NCBI GenBank assembly: GCA_016839635.1 | Contig: JAEOTV010000294.1 | Coordinates: forward strand, 1 to 8,468 | Source: Promethearchaeota archaeon | GTDB taxonomy: Archaea; Asgardarchaeota; Lokiarchaeia; Sigynarchaeales; SOKP01 | Direction of reading: 5' to 3' | Length of the DNA stretch: 8,468 nt | Shown: positions 1-6,224 of the stretch, one piece after another | How the letters are laid out: each line of letters opens with the position of its first letter | How positions within the stretch are numbered: the stretch's first letter is position 1 | The notes under the pieces: generated by a model | Seen by the model: the letters and a program-made list of their open reading frames with translations, nothing else | The model's database searches: none | Told to the model about the DNA's origin: nothing | Position numbers and translations under genes: made by a program

Positions 1-673
1 ATAAAGAAGGATAAAGCATCAACCAATTCTTTAATTGTGGATTACTCATTAGAAATTCAAATAAGAATTGTAGTGTATATATTATTATTACCATCGCAAT
101 AGACAAAAGAAATAATAAGATCCGTCCCAAATCTTTTGCTCTGTCGCTTCTGGCAATTTTATGTTCCAACCAAGCAGCAAGAATAGAACCTACTAAAGTC
201 GCAAACACAACTAATCCAAAAACACATACATAAATAACTATATATTGAAGATAATTCAAATCGGTAAACATCTCGGTTATTATTGGAGTGAATAATAACA
301 CACCTCCTAAGTAAATAGGTAATTTTCCTATGAATTCTCCTAAGAAAATATCTCCAGTAGTAGCAGGGGATGCCAATATAGTTTCTTTAAAACCTATTTC
401 GACTCTCCTATAAATACTGTTTATTGGATAAATAACTATAGTTAAGAAAAAAGCCATGAGTACATATTCAACAATTAAAGCAACTGCTAAATTAATATTG
501 GGAATTGCTGCTATGAATGGAGGCATTATTAAATCAAAAAGCAATGGAGCTAAATAGAATGCCCAAATAATTAAGAAAGAATATAAAACAACAAAAAATA
601 AAACTCTGTGATCTCGAAATTTATTAGTTCTAAGCTTAATTTCGTTTTTTGCTATAGTTTTCCAAAGAGTCAT
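1..673 (-). CDS. ABC-2 type transporter permease (C-terminus cut by window edge)
   Basis: The frame is open from an ATG at 673-671 to the left edge, giving 224 residues with no stop, so the 3' end lies outside. The protein starts with a charged amphipathic stretch (MTLWKTIAKNEIKLRTNKFR), then shows hydrophobic segments at about residues 23-47, 63-86, 117-134, 142-168 and 183-207. The cytosolic loop at about 88-118 (ETILASPATTGDIFLGEFIG) resembles the 'lasP.s...i..GK' loop of ABC-2/NatB-type permeases. It would form the membrane channel for the ATPase encoded just upstream on the same strand; the gap between the ATPase stop and this ATG is 9 bases, so co-transcription is very likely. No Shine-Dalgarno motif is visible before the ATG, so coupling to upstream translation is probable. 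The substrate cannot be told from the sequence. Confidence in the family is good; the exact subfamily is open. Confidence 0.85.
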   Translation of the reverse strand, partial: MTLWKTIAKNEIKLRTNKFRDHRVLFFVVLYSFLIIWAFYLAPLLFDLIMPPFIAAIPNINLAVALIVEYVLMAFFLTIVIYPINSIYRRVEIGFKETILASPATTGDIFLGEFIGKLPIYLGGVLLFTPIITEMFTDLNYLQYIVIYVCVFGLVVFATLVGSILAAWLEHKIARSDRAKDLGRILLFLLSIAMVIIIYTLQFLFEFLMSNPQLKNWLMLYPSL

Positions 674-682
674 AGGAATTTA

Positions 683-1507
683 TTATTTTTCTTTTCTCTT
701 TTTTTTCTTTTTCTTCTCTTTTTCAATACTATTTGGTGCTTCTTCTCTCCATGCTAAAAGATCTTCAATTTTAGAAACACCCATTATTTTTAAGTACGCT
801 TCCTCTAAATCTTTTGCTCCGACAGAATCAATAATTTCTTTTGGAGTCCCTTCAAGTTTTAATTCCCCTTTGTCAATGATTCCGATTAGGTCGCATAATT
901 CTTCAGCAGCATCAAGAAGATGAGTGCAAATAAAAATAGTCTTCTCAGCTTTCTTCGCAAGTTCGGATATTAAATCTTTTACTATTCTCGCAGCAGCCGG
1001 ATCTAAGTTGGATGTAGGTTCATCTAAAAAAATAATTTTAGGGTCTTGGATAAGAGCGGCACATAAACACACTTTTTGTTTCATTCCTCTCGAATATCCT
1101 TCTAAAAGATCATTTTCACGGCCCTCTAGGTTGAAAAGCTCTAATAATTCATCTATTCGTGATGATATTACTTCCTTAGGCAAATAATATAATTCGCCTA
1201 TAAATTCTAAAAATTCTTTAGCTGTTAATTTTTGATATAAGCCAGGTGATTCTGGTAAAAAACCACAATTTATCTTTACTTGTTTACTTTGAGATATAAT
1301 ATCATATCCTACAACCTCCGCAGTTCCAGAAGTAGGAGAGATTATTGCGTTTAACATTCTTACTGCTGTGGTTTTACCCGCTCCATTTGGTCCCAATAAT
1401 CCATATGTAATTCCATAAGGTATGTTTAAGTTTAAATTATTAACAGCTATAATCTTACCAAATTTCTTGGTAAGATTCTTGGATTTAATTGCGTAATTAT
1501 CAGAAAT
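683..1507 (-). CDS. ABC transporter ATP-binding protein, NatA/DrrA-like
   Basis: This is the cytosolic ATPase of an ABC exporter-type pair with the permease downstream. With the start proposed here it has 274 residues: Walker A GPNGAGKTT at 39-47, a Q-loop position occupied by Glu (LPESPGLY, about 84-91), a divergent signature YSRGMKQK at 138-145, Walker B FLDEP with D162/E163, and the H-loop His at 196. Start choice is unusual. Homology demands residues upstream of Walker A (AIKSKNLTKKFGKIIAVNNL is typical), but between the in-frame TGA at 1516-1514 and a TTG at 1396 inside Walker A there is no ATG, GTG or TTG. ATT at 1507 gives a natural-looking MSDNYAIK N-terminus and lies six bases after a GTGA motif, so I use it. 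ATA at 1510 is the alternative, as is a sequence error. The C-terminus is a lysine-rich tail encoded by a purine tract. Family call firm, start uncertain. Confidence 0.9.
   Translation of the reverse strand: MSDNYAIKSKNLTKKFGKIIAVNNLNLNIPYGITYGLLGPNGAGKTTAVRMLNAIISPTSGTAEVVGYDIISQSKQVKINCGFLPESPGLYQKLTAKEFLEFIGELYYLPKEVISSRIDELLELFNLEGRENDLLEGYSRGMKQKVCLCAALIQDPKIIFLDEPTSNLDPAAARIVKDLISELAKKAEKTIFICTHLLDAAEELCDLIGIIDKGELKLEGTPKEIIDSVGAKDLEEAYLKIMGVSKIEDLLAWREEAPNSIEKEKKKKKKRKEK
686..724. repeat. 39-base pure polypyrimidine/polypurine tract
   Basis: Every base from 686 to 724 on the plus strand is C or T. On the minus strand it is a pure A/G run that encodes the last dozen or so residues of the ABC ATPase, giving its Lys/Glu/Arg tail (KEKKKKKKRKEK). 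It ends just before the ATPase stop, about a dozen bases before the permease ATG. Such low-complexity coding ends are prone to length change, and the tail lies outside the conserved ATPase fold. Confidence 0.8.
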
Positions 1508-1513
1508 TATGGT

Positions 1514-1517
1514 TCAC
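1514..1517 (-). promoter_or_regulatory. Shine-Dalgarno-like GTGA before the ABC ATPase
   Basis: The minus strand reads GTGA at 1517-1514, matching part of the archaeal GGTGAT consensus. It lies six bases before an ATT codon at 1507 and three before an ATA at 1510. It overlaps an in-frame ATG-TGA pair (1519-1514), which cannot itself start the gene because the stop follows immediately. The motif is short, so chance is possible. Confidence 0.35.
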
Positions 1518-1519
1518 AT

Positions 1520-1638
1520 CAACTATTTTTTTTTCTTTAATTTTCTTAATCAATTAAATTTTACTTAATTAAAAGGTTATCATCATCATATTAAATCTAA
1601 AAATCAATAATTACTATTCATCATTTCTCCCATTCTTT
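1520..1638. promoter_or_regulatory. Divergent promoter spacer between ABC ATPase and EamA gene
   Basis: This AT-rich, gene-free stretch must hold the promoters of two divergent genes. On the plus strand, ATATTAAATC at 1588-1597 is a TATA-like box; a start about 25 bases downstream would fall near 1618, leaving a leader of about 20 bases before the GTG at 1639. On the minus strand the AT-rich block at about 1545-1570 could serve the ABC pair. Neither assignment has support beyond AT-rich composition and spacing. Confidence 0.3.
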
Positions 1639-2652
1639 GTGAGAATAAAACTTTATAATTCCCAAAACTTATTCATAATTACATTGGATAAGAACATTAA
1701 GAAAGGCTTGTTAACAGGGACTATAGGGGTTATTTTTGTAGGGCTACAACCAATAATCGCTCTTTTAAGACCAAGTGTTATTGACGCTTATCTCTCAGGA
1801 GCTATGACTTGTTTGGTCGAAACTATGATTTTTTTTCCAATAATGTTAGTTGAGTTAAAATTCATGAATTCAGGTACAAGAAAAATAAATAACCAAAAAT
1901 ATCCAAAGAATCGCTCTTATTTTCTAAAAGGTTGGAAAAAAAACATTTGGTTATTATTGTTTATTGGACTACTTTTTGCACTTAATCAAGTGCTATTTTT
2001 TGTAGGATATTCACTTTCTGGGGCGATAAATGGATCTTTAACCCAAAAAACTACAGTTTTTTTTGGTATAATTTTAGGTTATCTTATTTTAAAAGAAAGA
2101 GTAACAAAACTACAACTTATATTTTCATTCGTATTGTTTTTTGGATTAACAATAAGCATTACTCAATTTTTTACTTTCCTTAATATTACTAATACCATTT
2201 TGATTGGAGTAGGAATATTATTATTAATAACTTTTTTTTGGATGGTAGGTCATACTCTAACTAAACCTATATTTAGCAGAAATGATGCTACCCCTATACA
2301 AATGGTATTTATTAGAAATTTTATATCTGGTGTGATCTTGATATCAACATATTTGATTTTCTTTACTCCAGATTTAAATATTTTTATCGAACCTGCTAAT
2401 TTATTGTTTTTTTTTACAATGGGATCGGTCTATGGAGCTGGATTAGTATGTTGGTATTTAACATTATCTTATATAAACGTTTCAAAAGCAACTACCATTT
2501 TTGCTCCCACTCCTATAACTTCTGCGATTTTTGCTACACTTATTCTGGGAGATACTTTTACAATTGCCCATTTGATCGGAACAGTTCTTATAATTCTTTC
2601 AATTATTATAATTGTAAACCAAAAAGAGAATCACAAAATTATTGATGTTTAA
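1639..2652 (+). CDS. EamA/DMT-superfamily membrane transporter
   Basis: A 337-residue, very hydrophobic protein with about ten predicted helices, typical of the drug/metabolite transporter superfamily, which moves small metabolites across the cytoplasmic membrane. Two EamA-type repeats are visible. The first ends near residues 132-170 with the hallmark pattern of a helix followed by GYLILKERVTKLQ. The second ends at about 281-325 with ATTIFAPTPITSAIFATLILGDTFT, where Asp replaces the usual Glu of the 'gE' position. A hydrophilic loop lies at about 72-100. I take GTG at 1639 as start: there is no in-frame ATG upstream after the stop at 1570-1572, and no Shine-Dalgarno motif. A TTG about 45 bases further in, giving MDKNIKKGLLTG, is a reasonable alternative. 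The gene stands alone between two ABC loci on its own strand, so context gives no substrate. Confidence 0.85.
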   Translation: MRIKLYNSQNLFIITLDKNIKKGLLTGTIGVIFVGLQPIIALLRPSVIDAYLSGAMTCLVETMIFFPIMLVELKFMNSGTRKINNQKYPKNRSYFLKGWKKNIWLLLFIGLLFALNQVLFFVGYSLSGAINGSLTQKTTVFFGIILGYLILKERVTKLQLIFSFVLFFGLTISITQFFTFLNITNTILIGVGILLLITFFWMVGHTLTKPIFSRNDATPIQMVFIRNFISGVILISTYLIFFTPDLNIFIEPANLLFFFTMGSVYGAGLVCWYLTLSYINVSKATTIFAPTPITSAIFATLILGDTFTIAHLIGTVLIILSIIIIVNQKENHKIIDV

Positions 2653-2662
2653 ATAAGTTGAA

Positions 2663-2690
2663 GAAAAAAATATATCTATATATATTTTTC
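2663..2690 (+). terminator. Candidate terminator of the EamA gene
   Basis: About ten bases after the EamA stop, an A-run followed by alternating TA and then a T-run (TATATATTTTTC at its right end) forms an imperfect AT-only dyad. Archaeal termination depends mainly on T-rich non-template tracts, which this provides. Because the whole region is AT-rich, the evidence is weak. Confidence 0.3.
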
Positions 2691-2768
2691 TAGTGTTATG
2701 ATTTCATTTAATCAAGTTATTTTTGCGAGTTTTTAATTATCCCATAACATTTAAATATAGTATTATAT

Positions 2769-2792
2769 GAAAATATATAAAGAAATATATAG
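2769..2792 (+). promoter_or_regulatory. Candidate TATA boxes for the ABC/CPBP operon
   Basis: Two TATA-like elements lie in tandem: TATATAAA at 2774-2781, preceded by the purine-rich GAAAA that would suit a BRE, and AAATATATAG at about 2783-2792. Transcription starting about 25 bases downstream would fall near 2803 or 2813, giving a leader of some 27-37 bases before the ATG at 2840. No Shine-Dalgarno motif precedes that ATG. Confidence 0.4.
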
Positions 2793-2839
2793 TTATTTCA
2801 ATAAAACTTATGTTAAAACATCAATTTTAATGATTGAAA

Positions 2840-3640
2840 ATGTCTAATCATGAAATTATTATAGTTAAAGAATTAAAGAAATTTTTTGGCGAAGTTAAAG
2901 CTGTTAACGGGCTTTCTTTTAATGTTCAACAAGGTGAAGTTTTCGGACTTCTTGGTCCAAATGGAGCAGGAAAAACTACTACTATAAAGCTATTATTAGG
3001 TCTTCTTGAACCCAATGAAGGAGAAATGAGTGTTTTTGGAATGAATCCAGAACGAGAAGAAGTTGAAATCAAACGTCGTATAGGATATGTAAGTGAAGAG
3101 CCATTAATATTCAAATCACTAACACCGAAAGATTTATTTAATTTCATTGCATCTGTTCGTAATTTAGATGAAGAAAGGACTACTGAGCTTGCTAAAGAAT
3201 ATATGGAGAGTCTGGAAGCAATTGAATATTATGATCAATTAATTGCTACTTTATCCCATGGAAATAAGCAAAAATTGCAAATTATTGCTGCAATACTCCA
3301 TGACCCAGATTTACTCATTTTAGACGAACCAATTGCTGGGCTTGATGCTAAATCTGTAAGAGTTGTAAAATCTATATTAGAATTACATACTCAGAGAGGT
3401 GGTTCAGTGCTTTTTTCAACGCATATAATGGAGATTGCTCAAGAATTATGTGATCGAATAGGCATCATACATAAAGGAAAAATGGTTGGAATTGGGACTT
3501 TAGACGAACTACGCCAGCAAGCTGATAAATTGGGAGCAACTTTAGAGGATGTATTCTTAAGATTAACAGAACAAGACACTTCTGTTAATGAAATTGTTAA
3601 GAAATTGCGAGAATCTTTTAAAAAGAGAAATTATAAGTGA
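2840..3640 (+). CDS. ABC transporter ATP-binding protein, NatA/DrrA-like
   Basis: A 266-residue ATPase that powers the permease-protease encoded next. Walker A GPNGAGKTT lies at 39-47, a Q-loop region carrying EE instead of Gln (YVSEEPLIF) at about 83-91, the signature LSHGNKQK at 138-145, Walker B LILDEP with D162/E163, and the H-loop His at 195. The C-terminal GATLEDVFLRLT is the characteristic tail motif of NatA/DrrA-type exporters. I choose ATG 2840 (MSNHEIIIVKELKK); a TTG two codons upstream at 2834 is also in frame but gives no better context. The product has the same layout and length as the other ATPase in this window, and the motif coordinates nearly coincide, so the two are paralogues of one family. 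It ends in TGA, and the Shine-Dalgarno motif of the next gene overlaps that stop. Confidence 0.95.
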   Translation: MSNHEIIIVKELKKFFGEVKAVNGLSFNVQQGEVFGLLGPNGAGKTTTIKLLLGLLEPNEGEMSVFGMNPEREEVEIKRRIGYVSEEPLIFKSLTPKDLFNFIASVRNLDEERTTELAKEYMESLEAIEYYDQLIATLSHGNKQKLQIIAAILHDPDLLILDEPIAGLDAKSVRVVKSILELHTQRGGSVLFSTHIMEIAQELCDRIGIIHKGKMVGIGTLDELRQQADKLGATLEDVFLRLTEQDTSVNEIVKKLRESFKKRNYK

Positions 3641-3641
3641 T
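3637..3641 (+). promoter_or_regulatory. Shine-Dalgarno motif GTGAT deciding the permease-CPBP start
   Basis: GTGAT overlaps the TGA stop of the ATPase and lies six bases before ATG 3648. This favours 3648 over the in-frame ATG at 3588, which would overlap the ATPase gene by 53 bases and add 20 residues of unremarkable sequence. The overlap of stop and ribosome site suggests translational coupling of the two genes. Confidence 0.65.
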
Positions 3642-3647
3642 TTGAAG

Positions 3648-6224
3648 ATGGAAGAAGAAAAGCTAAAATATTACAAGCTTGCTCGCTATCCTGTTTATGA
3701 GGTTTTAATGGAAGGCCAGATAGCTAGCGCTGGTGCTCATCAAGCAAAATTACTTGAAAAGTTTAAAAAGAACAAAAAATATATTAAACATCAATACTTA
3801 GCCCTCAAATTCGTGTTCGGGTTTCTCTTCATAATTTTGCCTATATTTCCCTTATTAATTTTTTTACAGAGTGCAGATTACATTAATCAAGGTACACATA
3901 CAATAAACACAATTTTTTTTGTCTCTTCATTCTCTCTTATGATTTTTTTTGGGATGACAATACTGTATACGTTAATGCTTGGTATGGTTTCAACCAGTTC
4001 CTTTATGTCTGGTAACGCCTTCAAATGGTTGCAAACGCTTCCTTTTTCTAAAAAGAGCTTGAAAAAATTAGGTTTGATGACAATTTTTCGCACTTTAGAT
4101 ATCCCTTTAATTATCCTCATTGCAGGATTTCCAATAATTACTTTTATCGCAACGCAAGATATAATAACATTTTTAATATCTATCCCTGCTTCAATAGTGA
4201 GTGTTATTTTCAGCTTTAGCATTCTGGTTATAGTTGGAGAAAAAATGAGTTATCTTTTTTCAGAATCAAAAACTAAGTCAAAAAGAGCGACATTAGTTAG
4301 AAGCATAACAATGATTGGATACTTTATTATGATGTTCGCAACTGGATTCATTTTTAGTTTGGGAATACAGGCAGTTGATGGTCTTTTTGATATATTTACT
4401 ACCACAGAACCTCCTTTTGTTTTATTAATGATTTTAAGTCTAATTCCTTTCCTATTTGCCCCTGCATTTTTAGTGTCATTACCAACTTTACAATTTCAAG
4501 TACATCCAATTTTAATACTTACTACAATCACAGGATTTACTTTAAGCATAATATTTACGTGGGTGCTCTTTAAAACTGCACAAAAAGCTTTGCATAGTGC
4601 AATTTCAACTGAAATAAAAATAGAAAAAGTAGAAAAAAGAGAAATTAAAATTGAAGTAATATCCACAACACCGATTAAAGCGTATATACGTAAAGATTTA
4701 GTCTCATCAACAAGGGATATTCAATCTTTTATGTTTGTATTTTTCCCACTGTTTTATCCATTGATAATGATTTTTTCAATGATCGGCCTATTTGGTGAGT
4801 TAACTTTTTCCCCATTAGTAATATTGATAGTATGGGCAGTGTTACTTCTTTTCTATGTAATTATTCCAATTATGTTAGTAGTAGGCTTTTTCAATATTGA
4901 GGAATCAGGTAGTTCAACATCGGCGTCATTACCAATTATTCCACGAGATCAAGCAAAAGCAAAATTGCTACTCATGTTAACTATTCAAGGGTTATCCCTA
5001 GTGTTAGCATCGATAACTCTTACATTTTTGATTAATTCCTTTATAGTAATAGTCCTACTATTTGTGTCCTTACCGATTGCGTGGACGTTTCTACTACTTA
5101 TGTTTTTAATGAAAATTAAATTATTTGGTCAAATGAAATATAAGTATGTTATTGAGGAGTTAAATAAGAGAAATAAAGCACTGAAATGGGTCGCAATGAT
5201 CTCATCTGAAATTGGATTATATCTTACGATTTTGATAACTGGAGTTATTTTAATGTTAATGTATGACATCGTTATTGTGTTAATAGTTTTGGGAGTAATA
5301 GGACTCCTTGGATTAGCAATAATGATATTTACTTTTACCAGAATGTTTCCAAGAATAGAGAAAATGCCATACTATAAAACCGGTGGCTTTCTAAGAGAAC
5401 ATGTAAACGTAGGAACAGTGGTGTTATTAATTCTATATGTTATTTTTCTATTTCTCCCTGTCATTACGTTAACATTAATACTTCTTATAATTGTTCCAAT
5501 TTTCCCATTACCATTTATTTGGATATTATTTATAAATTTCCTTATAGATTTAGGATTTTTAATTCTATTATGGCAAATAATAGTCCCCTTCAGTTTAAAA
5601 CTTCCAAATGGCAAACAATCATTCAAACAACATGCACATTCTATAGGCTTAACCAGAGTAAAGCCTTTGTGGAGAAACTTGATAATAGGAATAGGAAGTT
5701 TTGGAATCTATGGAATTTCTGCTTTGATAATAGGAGAATTACTCGGTAATTATGTATTTAATCCAGGAATTTTGTTTTCAGGGTATAATTGGATGCTATT
5801 TTTTGTTTTTATGATTATACCTGGTATATGGGAAGAGATTGCCTTTAGGGGGGTGATATTGAACTTACAACTGCGGAAATATAGTAAAACAACTGTTGTT
5901 TTATTTAATGGAATATTGTTTGGCTTATTTCATTTTGTAAATATATTATTTGGACAACAGATTTTCCCAACCATTATACAAGTTATATTTGCTTCTTGTT
6001 TAGGAATTTCATTTGCTTATATGTATATAAAGACAAATAGTTTAATACCATGTATTATACTACATTACCTGGTCGATGCAGTTGGTGCAATATTCCAAAC
6101 ATTCGTATTCCCGAATGAACTAATTGAAATTTTATTTGTAATCATCGCATTAGGTATAGTTCCCATGATATTAATAGTACTATTCACATTTTTAATATCA
6201 AAATTAAAATCGAGAGAGTTTTAA
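3648..6224 (+). CDS. ABC-2-like permease fused to CPBP (Rce1/CAAX-type) intramembrane protease
   Basis: An 858-residue multi-spanning protein. Residues 1 to about 570 form a large ABC permease with two similar halves: each half carries a cytosolic loop of ABC-2 character (WLQTLPFSKKSLKKLGL, about 127-143; SASLPIIPRDQAKAKLLL, about 425-442) followed by helices. The second half begins with the typical IKAYIRKDLVSSTRDIQSF stretch at about 343-361. From about 585 to the end is a CPBP domain with its three signature motifs intact: EExxxR at E729/E730/R734, FxxxH at F758/H762, and HxxxD at H806/D810. CPBP proteins are membrane glutamic-type proteases related to Rce1, and some act in peptide maturation or bacteriocin immunity. 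The ATPase partner is directly upstream with coupled translation. The substrate is unknown. Permease-CPBP fusions are, to my knowledge, known in other microbes, so the architecture is uncommon rather than unique. Confidence 0.9.
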   Translation: MEEEKLKYYKLARYPVYEVLMEGQIASAGAHQAKLLEKFKKNKKYIKHQYLALKFVFGFLFIILPIFPLLIFLQSADYINQGTHTINTIFFVSSFSLMIFFGMTILYTLMLGMVSTSSFMSGNAFKWLQTLPFSKKSLKKLGLMTIFRTLDIPLIILIAGFPIITFIATQDIITFLISIPASIVSVIFSFSILVIVGEKMSYLFSESKTKSKRATLVRSITMIGYFIMMFATGFIFSLGIQAVDGLFDIFTTTEPPFVLLMILSLIPFLFAPAFLVSLPTLQFQVHPILILTTITGFTLSIIFTWVLFKTAQKALHSAISTEIKIEKVEKREIKIEVISTTPIKAYIRKDLVSSTRDIQSFMFVFFPLFYPLIMIFSMIGLFGELTFSPLVILIVWAVLLLFYVIIPIMLVVGFFNIEESGSSTSASLPIIPRDQAKAKLLLMLTIQGLSLVLASITLTFLINSFIVIVLLFVSLPIAWTFLLLMFLMKIKLFGQMKYKYVIEELNKRNKALKWVAMISSEIGLYLTILITGVILMLMYDIVIVLIVLGVIGLLGLAIMIFTFTRMFPRIEKMPYYKTGGFLREHVNVGTVVLLILYVIFLFLPVITLTLILLIIVPIFPLPFIWILFINFLIDLGFLILLWQIIVPFSLKLPNGKQSFKQHAHSIGLTRVKPLWRNLIIGIGSFGIYGISALIIGELLGNYVFNPGILFSGYNWMLFFVFMIIPGIWEEIAFRGVILNLQLRKYSKTTVVLFNGILFGLFHFVNILFGQQIFPTIIQVIFASCLGISFAYMYIKTNSLIPCIILHYLVDAVGAIFQTFVFPNELIEILFVIIALGIVPMILIVLFTFLISKLKSREF

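Larger units (their letters stand above)
2653..2839. other. Gene-free AT-rich intergenic region
   Basis: There is no credible coding sequence between the EamA stop and the second ABC ATPase. The stretch holds an AT-rich dyad close to the EamA stop (candidate terminator), a 7-base inverted repeat (TGTTATG at 2694-2700, CATAACA at 2743-2749), and several TATA-like boxes in its right half. A six-codon ATG frame at 2830-2847 overlaps the ATPase start out of frame and is probably meaningless. Confidence 0.6.

Noticed and set aside
924..1187. Plus-strand open frame opposite the first ABC ATPase
   Set aside because: It is the antisense shadow of a strongly conserved ATPase, has no start signals and no recognisable domain.
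1514..1519. In-frame TGA after ATG as a recoded (sense) codon
   Set aside because: TGA terminates the second ABC ATPase at 3638-3640 at just the expected place, and no other internal in-frame TGA is seen in the genes, so a changed code is not supported.
2653..2839. Non-coding RNA or CRISPR-like repeats in the gene-free gap
   Set aside because: No repeated units, no GC-rich structured core and no tRNA-like arms; only AT-rich promoter-like sequence.
2830..2847. Six-codon ATG frame overlapping the second ATPase start as a leader peptide
   Set aside because: Too short, out of frame, without a ribosome site and with no sign of attenuation structure.
3588..3647. Upstream ATG 3588 as the start of the permease-CPBP gene
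   Set aside because: It would overlap the ATPase gene by 53 bases and lacks a ribosome site, while ATG 3648 has GTGAT at good spacing.
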